Assembly (NCBI GenBank): GCA_038746745.1
Contig: JBCDKJ010000110.1
Span: forward strand, 1-6,196
Direction: 5' to 3'
Length of the DNA: 6,196 nucleotides
Source: JANQIO01 sp038746745
Lineage (GTDB): Bacteria > Pseudomonadota > Gammaproteobacteria > Pseudomonadales > Halieaceae
The translations under genes and the position numbers were made by a program. Below the pieces are notes generated by a model. It did not search any database. It was not told the DNA's origin and was given only the letters and a program-made list of their open reading frames with translations. Shown here piece by piece: positions 1 to 5,706 of the stretch; the stretch's first letter is position 1; every line of letters begins with the position of its first letter.

Positions 1-270
1 ACCGCGAGTGAGTCGGATGGTCGCGAATACGGCTCAGCGGCACCCGCGATGCCGGTGTCTAGCCAGGAAACACCTAATGCCGCCGAGCAACAGGCTGCTG
101 TAGAAAAAGACCCGGCTCTGTGTGATCAGGCCCGGGCCAATCTCGATACGCTCAACTCAATGGCAAGAGTGCGCATCCGCGACGACAATGGTATTCGCTA
201 TCTGAGCGAAGAAGAAAAGGACTTCCAACGCCAGCGCGCCAACGATCTCATAGCGATCCACTGCAACTAA
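1..270 (+). CDS. C-terminal part of a small DUF4124-like protein (5' end outside window)
   Basis: The reading frame is open from the first base to the TAA at 268-270, giving 89 residues. There is an in-frame ATG at 49, but the frame continues upstream of it without a stop and no convincing ribosome site precedes it, so the gene most likely begins outside the window. The first half is a low-complexity linker rich in Ala, Ser, Glu and Gln. The second half has the pattern LCDQARANLDTLN, then ARVRI, then YLSEEEKDFQRQRA, ending in a Cys-Asn. This resembles the C-terminal end of proteobacterial proteins with an N-terminal DUF4124 domain, which are secreted or periplasmic and of unknown role. The two cysteines in the tail could form a disulfide. 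The DUF4124 domain itself is not visible here, so the family assignment is an inference from tail similarity. The gene converges on clpB with 79 bp between the stop codons. Confidence 0.65.
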   Translation, partial: TASESDGREYGSAAPAMPVSSQETPNAAEQQAAVEKDPALCDQARANLDTLNSMARVRIRDDNGIRYLSEEEKDFQRQRANDLIAIHCN

Positions 271-338
271 GTCAGCTGTGCCTACTGTCAGCTGTACCTA
301 CTATCAGCTGTGCGTGCTCCCAGTCAGCTGCGCCTGTT
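271..338. repeat. Four degenerate copies of a 16-bp tandem repeat with CAGCTG core
   Basis: Copies start at 271 (GTCAGCTGTGCCTACT), 287 (GTCAGCTGTACCTACT), 303 (ATCAGCTGTGCGTGCT) and 323 (GTCAGCTGCGCCTGTT). Copies 1 and 2 differ at one base. Copies 3 and 4 each match copy 1 at 13 of 16 positions. The first three are directly abutting, and four extra bases separate copies 3 and 4. Each copy holds the palindrome CAGCTG, so neighbouring copies can form short 6-bp stems. The array fills nearly all of the gap between the two convergent stop codons. I see no GC-rich stem followed by a T-run that would make it an ordinary terminator. Function is unknown. Confidence 0.8.
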
Positions 339-349
339 CCCGGATCGCG

Positions 350-2935
350 TCAGGCAGCGGCATCGATTGAGAATGCCGCACTGTTCCCCGACAGGCTCGC
401 ATAGATGGTCGAGCCTGGTGGAAATTTCCCCGCCAGTAAATCCTGCGCCAGCGGATTTTCCAACTCTTGCTGAATCGCACGCCTCAAAGGTCGCGCGCCA
501 TATACAGGGTCAAATCCAACCTCAGCCAGGTTGGTGAGCAAGGCATCATCGACGACCAGAGTGAGTTCACGTTCCTTAAGACGTGTGCGTAAGCTCGCCA
601 ACTGTATTTCGGCGATATCGCGGATCTGTGCCTGTCCCAGCGGGTGAAACACTACGGTCTCATCCACGCGGTTGATGAACTCAGGACGGAAGTGATTCCC
701 CACCACTGACATGACGGCCGCCTTCATAGCGTCGTAGTTCTCATCACCGGCCATTTCCTGGATGATGTCCGACCCGAGGTTCGAGGTCATGACGACAACG
801 GTGTTTCGGAAATCAACGGTGCGGCCCTGACCGTCGGTGAGGCGTCCATCCTCGAGCACCTGCAGGAGAATGTTGAACACATCCGGGTGCGCCTTTTCCA
901 CCTCGTCCAGTAACAGTAAAGAGTAGGGACGGCGTCGCACGGCCTCGGTCAGATAGCCGCCCTCCTCATAGCCTACATAGCCAGGCGGAGCGCCGATCAG
1001 TCGAGCCACCGCGTGCTTCTCCATAAATTCTGACATGTCGACACGGACCATGGCCTGTTCGGAGTCGAACAGGAACTCCGCCAGTGCTTTACACAGCTCG
1101 GTCTTGCCAACGCCGGTTGGCCCGAGAAACAGAAACGAGCCGTTGGGTCTATTAGGATCGGACAGGCCTGCACGTGAGCGACGCACCGCGTTGGAGACAG
1201 CCTGCACCGCCTCTTGCTGACCTACGACACGCCGATGCAGAGAAGCCTCCATGCGCAGTAGCTTCTCGCGATCGCCTTCCAGCATTTTCGAGATAGGAAT
1301 ACCGGTCCAGCGCGAGACCACTTCAGCCACCTCTTCGTCACTGACACGGTTGCGCAGCAGCGTGCTGTCCTGTGTCTGGTGTTCACCAGCGCGTGCAAGC
1401 TGTTCCTCTAGTGAAGGGATAGTGCCGTACTGCAGCTCAGACATACGGGTCAGATCGCTGGCCCGACGCGCCGCCTCAAGTTCCAGCCTCGCCTGCTCCA
1501 ATTCACTTTTGATTTGAGCCTCGCCCTGCACCGCAGCCTTTTCTGCTTTCCAGATTTCCTCCAGGTCAGCGTACTCTCTTTCCACCCGGGAAATATCCGT
1601 CTCAAGCTTCTCCAACTGCTTTTTGGCGCCGTCGCTGGAGTCTTTCTTGACCGCTTCTCGTTCGATTTTCAGCTGAATCAGGCGCCGCTCAAGCTTATCC
1701 ATAGACTCCGGTTTCGAATCGATCTCCATGCGGATTCGGCTGGCCGCCTCATCCACCAGATCGATCGCCTTGTCGGGCAACTGTCGGTCAGTGATGTAAC
1801 GATGTGACAGCCGTGCTGCGGCGATGATGGCAGCATCAGTAATCTCAACGCCGTGGTGCACTTCATAGCGCTCCTTAAGGCCACGCAGAATCGCAATGGT
1901 GTCCTCTTCATTGGGTTCGTCCACCAGCACTTTCTGGAATCGGCGCTCCAGCGCGGCATCTTTTTCCACATACTGCCGATACTCGTCCAGCGTGGTAGCT
2001 CCCACGCAGTGCAACTCGCCACGAGCCAGTGCGGGCTTCAACATATTGCCCGCATCCATAGAGCCCTCTGCCTTGCCGGCGCCCACCATGGTGTGTAGCT
2101 CGTCGATAAACAAAATGACGCGGCCTTCCTGCTTGGAAAGCTCATTCAGCACCGCCTTGAGACGCTCCTCAAAGTCACCGCGGAACTTTGCGCCCGCCAG
2201 CAGGGATCCCAGGTCCAGTGAGAGAATACGCTTGTCGCGCAGGCTGTCTGGCACCTCGCCGTTAACCACGCGCTGTGCCAGACCCTCAATAATCGCCGTT
2301 TTACCCACGCCTGGCTCACCGATAAGAACCGGATTATTCTTAGTGCGCCGCTGCAAGACCTGTATACAGCGACGAATTTCGTCGTCACGACCGATCACCG
2401 GATCCAGCTTGCCCGCCTCTGCTCGCGCCGTGAGGTCAACTGTGTACTTCTCCAGCGCCTGACGTGACTCCTCTGCCCCAGGGTCGTTGACAGCATCTCC
2501 ACCGCGAAGACCGTCGATGGCCTGATTCAGTCGCGCTAGATCAGCGCCGCCGCTATTCAGCAATTCAGCAGCGGCACCGCCAGTCTCTAACAGGGCCAGT
2601 AGCACCATCTCGCTGCTTATGTAGGCATCGCCGCGCTGCTGTGACAGCTTGTCTGCCTGGTTCAGTACTCGACCGGCGTCGCTGCTCAAATGCACATCAC
2701 CGGCGGTACCTGACACCTGTGGCAGCGCATGGAGTTTCTGCTCCAGTTCAGTGCTCAGGGCCATGACATCAACACCCGCGCCTTCCAGCAGCGGACGCGT
2801 CATGCCGCCGCGCTGCTGTAGCAAAGCGGCCAGCAGATGCAGTGGTTCAATAAAGTTGTGGTCGCGTCCAACGGCCAGTGACTGAGCATCTGCTAGCGCC
2901 GCCTGTAAGGGGTTTGTCAGCTTGTCCATTCTCAT
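350..2935 (-). CDS. clpB: ATP-dependent disaggregase ClpB (Hsp100)
   Basis: This cytoplasmic AAA+ chaperone forms hexameric rings and, with DnaK, threads polypeptides out of aggregates after heat stress. The product has 861 residues, close to the 857 of E. coli ClpB, and aligns along its whole length. Visible parts in order: Clp N-domain (about 1-145); first AAA+ module with Walker A GEPGVGKT (206-213), Walker B VILFIDE (273-279), pore loop GAKFRGD (248-254) and arginine-finger pair at 331-332; coiled-coil M-domain (about 409-525, with the conserved Tyr503); second AAA+ module with Walker A GPTGVGKT (605-612), Walker B LLLLDE (673-678), pore loop around Tyr653, sensor 1 TSN (717-719) and sensor 2 GARPLRR (813-819). 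No ClpP-binding loop is evident, as expected for ClpB. The start matches the family N-terminus (MRxDKLT), and GAGAGGT lies 8 bases upstream of the ATG. The first pore loop has Phe251 where E. coli has Tyr. The gene is last in rluD-pgeF-clpB and has its own heat-shock promoter. Confidence 0.98.
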   Translation of the reverse strand: MRMDKLTNPLQAALADAQSLAVGRDHNFIEPLHLLAALLQQRGGMTRPLLEGAGVDVMALSTELEQKLHALPQVSGTAGDVHLSSDAGRVLNQADKLSQQRGDAYISSEMVLLALLETGGAAAELLNSGGADLARLNQAIDGLRGGDAVNDPGAEESRQALEKYTVDLTARAEAGKLDPVIGRDDEIRRCIQVLQRRTKNNPVLIGEPGVGKTAIIEGLAQRVVNGEVPDSLRDKRILSLDLGSLLAGAKFRGDFEERLKAVLNELSKQEGRVILFIDELHTMVGAGKAEGSMDAGNMLKPALARGELHCVGATTLDEYRQYVEKDAALERRFQKVLVDEPNEEDTIAILRGLKERYEVHHGVEITDAAIIAAARLSHRYITDRQLPDKAIDLVDEAASRIRMEIDSKPESMDKLERRLIQLKIEREAVKKDSSDGAKKQLEKLETDISRVEREYADLEEIWKAEKAAVQGEAQIKSELEQARLELEAARRASDLTRMSELQYGTIPSLEEQLARAGEHQTQDSTLLRNRVSDEEVAEVVSRWTGIPISKMLEGDREKLLRMEASLHRRVVGQQEAVQAVSNAVRRSRAGLSDPNRPNGSFLFLGPTGVGKTELCKALAEFLFDSEQAMVRVDMSEFMEKHAVARLIGAPPGYVGYEEGGYLTEAVRRRPYSLLLLDEVEKAHPDVFNILLQVLEDGRLTDGQGRTVDFRNTVVVMTSNLGSDIIQEMAGDENYDAMKAAVMSVVGNHFRPEFINRVDETVVFHPLGQAQIRDIAEIQLASLRTRLKERELTLVVDDALLTNLAEVGFDPVYGARPLRRAIQQELENPLAQDLLAGKFPPGSTIYASLSGNSAAFSIDAAA

Positions 2936-2943
2936 TACTAGCT

Positions 2944-2950
2944 ACCTCTC
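2944..2950 (-). promoter_or_regulatory. Ribosome binding site of clpB
   Basis: On the minus strand GAGAGGT is followed by 8 bases and then ATG at 2935-2933. This spacing favours that ATG over the in-frame ATG two codons later, and the resulting N-terminus matches the ClpB family. Confidence 0.7.
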
Positions 2951-2983
2951 GCCGCACGCGCAGCGTTGCTAATGATGCTGGTG

Positions 2984-3011
2984 ATATGGGGACAAAAGAC
3001 CGTAATTCAAG
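2984..3011 (-). promoter_or_regulatory. Sigma-32 (RpoH) heat-shock promoter for clpB
   Basis: On the minus strand a -35 box CTTGAA (3011-3006) is followed by 14 bp and a -10 box CCCCATAT (2991-2984). Both agree with the known RpoH consensus (CTTGAA and CCCCATNT), and the spacing is within its usual range. The expected transcription start is near 2977, leaving a leader of about 40 bases before the clpB ATG. The -35 box contains the TGA stop codon of pgeF. RpoH control of clpB is well established in E. coli; for this organism it is inferred from the motif and its position. Confidence 0.88.
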
Positions 3012-3696
3012 CAGGTGTATCGGTGTCGGTGGGGAGACGACAGATGCCAGTAATGATGCGACCAGACTGTTTGCCGTCGCGACGGTAAGAGAAAAAACGC
3101 GCCGCATCCGCATAGGTACAACTGCCAGCTGCGGTGATCGACGTTATTCCCATGGCGCGCAGGCGCAGATATGCGATCGCCGTCAGGTCGGCGCGATAGC
3201 GGTCACCGTCAGGACTGAAAGCCGCTTGAATACCCTGGTGCAGCGCTGCCGGCGATTGGTCGAGGAAGGCATCGAGTAATTCCGCGCCAACCTGGTAATG
3301 CGCAGCACTGATTGCAGGACCAATCCAGGTCAATAGATCGTCGGGCGCACTCTGCATCGCTGCTACCGTTGCCTCCAACACACCCGCTACGAGACCGCGC
3401 CAACCAGCATGCGCTGCGGCCACTTCATCCCCTGAACGATGGGTGAAAAGCACCGGCAGACAATCTGCCGTAACCACCTGACAGAGTATGCCCGGCTGTG
3501 CGGTGTAGAGCGCATCCGCCTCCGATCCCGGCTGCACAGATTCAGCCCTTAAAACGTCGGCGCCATGCACCTGCCGCGGGCACGGTGCTGGCAGTCCAAG
3601 GCTTGCCTCCGGCAGCTGCTCGGTGGCTGTCTCGCGGGTAGTGCTAAACGCGTAGACGTTGGCTGGCGCCGGCCACTGGGGACGTATCAGCGTCAT
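3007..3696 (-). CDS. pgeF: Peptidoglycan editing factor / multicopper-type laccase-domain protein PgeF (YfiH), N-terminally compacted
   Basis: This member of the YfiH/LACC1 family has 229 residues; E. coli YfiH has 243. Family members bind a metal through two His and one Cys, and have been reported to act on phenols or purine nucleosides. In E. coli PgeF prevents L-Ser from replacing L-Ala in peptidoglycan precursors. The metal ligands are present: His44 in QVHG, Cys79 in TADCLPVLF and His96 in AHAGWRG. The C-terminal signature CTY...FFSYRRD is also intact. The start (MTLIRPQWPAP) lines up with the E. coli start. The stretch between STTR (residues 18-21) and QVHG is only about 23 residues, against about 50 in E. 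coli. The usual GGVS, SLNLG, GD and NR motifs are missing there. The start overlaps the rluD stop as ATGA and has no clear ribosome site of its own, suggesting translational coupling. The stop codon lies within the clpB promoter. Confidence 0.93.
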   Translation of the reverse strand: MTLIRPQWPAPANVYAFSTTRETATEQLPEASLGLPAPCPRQVHGADVLRAESVQPGSEADALYTAQPGILCQVVTADCLPVLFTHRSGDEVAAAHAGWRGLVAGVLEATVAAMQSAPDDLLTWIGPAISAAHYQVGAELLDAFLDQSPAALHQGIQAAFSPDGDRYRADLTAIAYLRLRAMGITSITAAGSCTYADAARFFSYRRDGKQSGRIITGICRLPTDTDTPA

Positions 3697-4652
3697 GCCG
3701 GCGCATCGTAGCGCTGCAGGCAGTCCCGCAAGCGCTGCATATCCTCCGGCAGCGCTGCCTCCCAGGTCATCTGTTTTCCTGTGCCGGGATGATCAAAGCC
3801 GAGTTTGCGTGCATGCAGAGCCTGGCGTCGAAACCTCCGCAGAACATCCTTAAGCTCCGGCGCAGGGTTTGGCGGCAAGCGCAGGCGTCCTGCGTAAACG
3901 GCATCGCCTACCAGGGCATGGCGTCGGTGCGCCATGTGCACACGTATCTGGTGAGTGCGCCCTGTCTCCAGTCGAATGGCGAGCAGGGTGTGATGCGCAA
4001 AGCGCTCTTCGATTCGAAAATGGGTCACCGCGGGCTTACCGCCATTGCTCACTACCGCCATACGCGTTCGGGTAGTTGGGTGACGTCCAATGGGGGCGTC
4101 GACTGTGCCGCCGCCCGTCATAGCGCCAAAACAAATCGCGAGGTACTCGCGCTCAACGGTGCGGGCCTGCAATTGATCGACAAGACGGGTGTGTGCCCGT
4201 AACGAGCGCGCCACCATGATCAGGCCAGATGTGTCCTTGTCGAGGCGATGCACGATGCCGGCTCGCGGTAACTCCGCCAGATCCGGATAATGGTGTAACA
4301 GCGCATTTACCAGTGTACCGTCGCGGTTCCCCGCTGCGGGGTGCACGACCAGACCGACGGGCTTGTTGATCACAATGACATCCGCGTCTTCATGCACCAC
4401 ATCCAGTGCCATAGGCTCTGGTGACCAGCTGACGACTTCTTCCAGAGTGGCATTGAGCGTGATTTCGGCCCCGGGTTCTACTCGATCCCGGGGACGGTGC
4501 TGACGACCGTTGAGCCTGAGCTCACCGCTGCGAATCCATGACTGCAGGCGCGCTCGCGAGTAATCCGGGAACAGTTCGGCCGCTACCTGGTCAAAGCGTT
4601 TACCGGCCTGGGTTGCGTGGACCTGGGCGGCTTCACTGACCTGTTCTGGCAT
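3693..4652 (-). CDS. rluD: 23S rRNA pseudouridine(1911/1915/1917) synthase RluD
   Basis: This enzyme isomerises uridines in helix 69 of 23S rRNA, a modification that supports ribosome assembly and termination. The product has 319 residues; E. coli RluD has about 326. An S4-type RNA-binding domain occupies roughly residues 15-75 (RFDQVAAELFPDYSRARLQSWI, then GELRLNG). The RluA-type catalytic domain follows, with INKPVGLVVHP (95-105), the catalytic motif HRLDKDTSG with Asp138 as nucleophile, and LETGRTHQIRVHM (228-240). RluD rather than RluA or RluC is chosen because of the S4 domain, the close similarity to RluD and the pgeF-clpB/bamD neighbourhood. It is probably the first gene of the minus-strand unit and overlaps pgeF by 4 bases. 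The ATG is preceded by AGGAGG at 4670-4665, but 12 bases away, which is longer than usual. Confidence 0.96.
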   Translation of the reverse strand: MPEQVSEAAQVHATQAGKRFDQVAAELFPDYSRARLQSWIRSGELRLNGRQHRPRDRVEPGAEITLNATLEEVVSWSPEPMALDVVHEDADVIVINKPVGLVVHPAAGNRDGTLVNALLHHYPDLAELPRAGIVHRLDKDTSGLIMVARSLRAHTRLVDQLQARTVEREYLAICFGAMTGGGTVDAPIGRHPTTRTRMAVVSNGGKPAVTHFRIEERFAHHTLLAIRLETGRTHQIRVHMAHRRHALVGDAVYAGRLRLPPNPAPELKDVLRRFRRQALHARKLGFDHPGTGKQMTWEAALPEDMQRLRDCLQRYDAPA

Positions 4653-4799
4653 GGCTTAGCCTGCCCTCCTATGCTTAAATACGCGGCTGCAAAAACCTCA
4701 AATATTGTCATGTTAGCACGCGTCGTCGCGCCATTTTTCTGCCGCTCTTACTGGCACACTGTCCTGCACCTGTCTCGGCAGTGCGTGATTGGCGTACCT
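4653..4799. promoter_or_regulatory. Divergent rluD-bamD intergenic region
   Basis: These 147 bp must hold the 5' signals of rluD (minus) and probably of bamD (plus). On the minus strand a possible -10 box TATTTA (4681-4676) lies 21 bases beyond TTGAGG (4701-4696), with a 14-bp spacer that is too short for a good sigma-70 promoter. AGGAGG at 4670-4665 serves rluD. On the plus strand TTGTCA at 4705-4710 matches five of six bases of the -35 consensus, but no acceptable -10 follows at normal spacing. I find no sigma-E-like GAACTT box. That promoters lie here follows from the gene layout; individual boxes are weak. Confidence 0.45.
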
Positions 4800-5681
4800 G
4801 TGCGAATTGCAGCCATTATCACGCTTGTTGTGGCCGTAGCAGCCTGCTCCAGTAACGACGAGCTGGATTTACCTCCGGGTGCAAATTCTTCCGAATATGA
4901 GCTGTATCAGGAAGCCCAGCGCCTGTTGCGCAGCAAAAACTACGATCTGGCGGTGAGAGCGCTGCAGCTGCTGGAATCTCGATTTCCATTCGGCCGCTAT
5001 GCAGAGCAGGCTCAACTTGAACTTATCTATGCGCACTTTAACAATTACGAACATGAGGCGGCCATTGAGGCCGCTGACCGATTCCTACGCCTGCACCCTC
5101 AGCACCCTAATGTGGACTACGCGTTTTATATGAAAGGCCTAGCGGCCTACACCGCTGAGCAGGGTATCTTCGACCGCTGGCTGCCGCGAGACGGGACCCG
5201 GCGAGACACCGGTTATGCCCAGGAGGCCTTTGCCGAGTTTGCCCAGCTACTGGCGCGCTTTCCCGACAGTCCCTATGCCCCTGATGCCAGAGCACGCATG
5301 GTACATCTTCGCAATCTCATGGCGCGGTCGGAAATCAACATTGCTAACTATTATTTTCGGCGGGGTGCCTACATTGCTGCCGTCAACCGCGGCAGCTACG
5401 TGGTCGAAAATTTTCCGACGACGCCAGCAGTCGCTGACGGGCTGGCCGTCATGGTTCAGGGCTACCTGCTATTGGGGCTGAACGAACTGGCACAGGACTC
5501 GCTGGATGTGCTGGTGCTCAATTACCCCGACCACCCATCTCTGGACAAGAACGGTAACTTTATCAGCAGCTATAGCGCCGATGGCATTGAACGCTCGTGG
5601 ATAAATCAGGCGACCTTCGGGCTGTTCGACCAGCCACGCCCGCCAGAATTTGATAATCGCCCCGATGACGGCTCACTTTAG
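4800..5681 (+). CDS. bamD: Outer-membrane assembly lipoprotein BamD (YfiO/ComL)
   Basis: BamD is the essential lipoprotein of the BAM complex. It binds the BamA periplasmic domains and helps insert beta-barrel proteins in the outer membrane. From GTG 4800 the product has 293 residues. It starts with a lipoprotein signal, MRIAAIITLVVAVAAC, whose lipobox VAAC gives Cys16; Ser follows, which is compatible with outer-membrane sorting. TPR-like helices follow, with strong family motifs: SRFPFGRYAEQAQLELIYA, FLRLHPQHPNVDYAFYMKGL and NYYFRRGAYIAAVNR. The Arg of VNR corresponds to E. coli Arg197, known for its link to BamA. Compared with the 245-residue E. coli protein there is a C-terminal extension of about 50 residues ending in an acidic, proline-containing tail. 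The frame stays open back to 4617, inside rluD, but those residues would put the signal peptide far from the N-terminus. GTG 4785 (MIGVPVRIAA...) and ATG 4710 are alternative starts; none has a good ribosome site. Confidence 0.95.
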   Translation: MRIAAIITLVVAVAACSSNDELDLPPGANSSEYELYQEAQRLLRSKNYDLAVRALQLLESRFPFGRYAEQAQLELIYAHFNNYEHEAAIEAADRFLRLHPQHPNVDYAFYMKGLAAYTAEQGIFDRWLPRDGTRRDTGYAQEAFAEFAQLLARFPDSPYAPDARARMVHLRNLMARSEINIANYYFRRGAYIAAVNRGSYVVENFPTTPAVADGLAVMVQGYLLLGLNELAQDSLDVLVLNYPDHPSLDKNGNFISSYSADGIERSWINQATFGLFDQPRPPEFDNRPDDGSL

Positions 5682-5688
5682 CAGAAGA

Positions 5689-5705
5689 CTGTCATCAGGT
5701 GACAG
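5689..5705. terminator. Small inverted repeat between convergent bamD and nadE
   Basis: CTGTCA (5689-5694) and TGACAG (5700-5705) form a perfect 6-bp stem with a 5-base loop. It occupies most of the 25 bp between the two stop codons, the place where a bidirectional terminator would sit. There is no T-run on either side and the stem is only half GC, so if it terminates at all it is weak or needs Rho. Confidence 0.3.
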
Positions 5706-5706
5706 C

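Noticed and set aside
49..270. A complete 73-residue protein starting at ATG 49
   Set aside because: The frame is open upstream to the window edge and the sequence around 49 is a linker, so the tail of a larger protein is more likely.
271..349. Rho-independent terminator for clpB or the convergent gene
   Set aside because: Only 6-bp CAGCTG pairings are possible and no T-run follows on either strand.
310..537. 75-codon plus-strand frame across the repeat cluster and the clpB 3' end
   Set aside because: Most of it is antisense to clpB, it has no ribosome site, and its composition looks like a shadow frame.
1896..2462. 188-codon open frame on the plus strand inside clpB
   Set aside because: It is antisense to the highly conserved first AAA+ module of ClpB, is rich in Ser and Arg as expected from a codon shadow, and resembles no family I know.
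2878..3279. 133-codon plus-strand frame spanning the clpB-pgeF junction
   Set aside because: It is antisense to two clear genes and to the heat-shock promoter, with no recognisable protein features.
3789..4202. 137-codon plus-strand frame inside rluD
   Set aside because: It lies antisense to the catalytic domain of RluD, which explains the sequence fully.
4705..4738. Sigma-70 promoter for bamD starting from TTGTCA
   Set aside because: The -35-like hexamer is good, but hexamers 15 to 19 bases downstream are GC-rich and do not resemble TATAAT.
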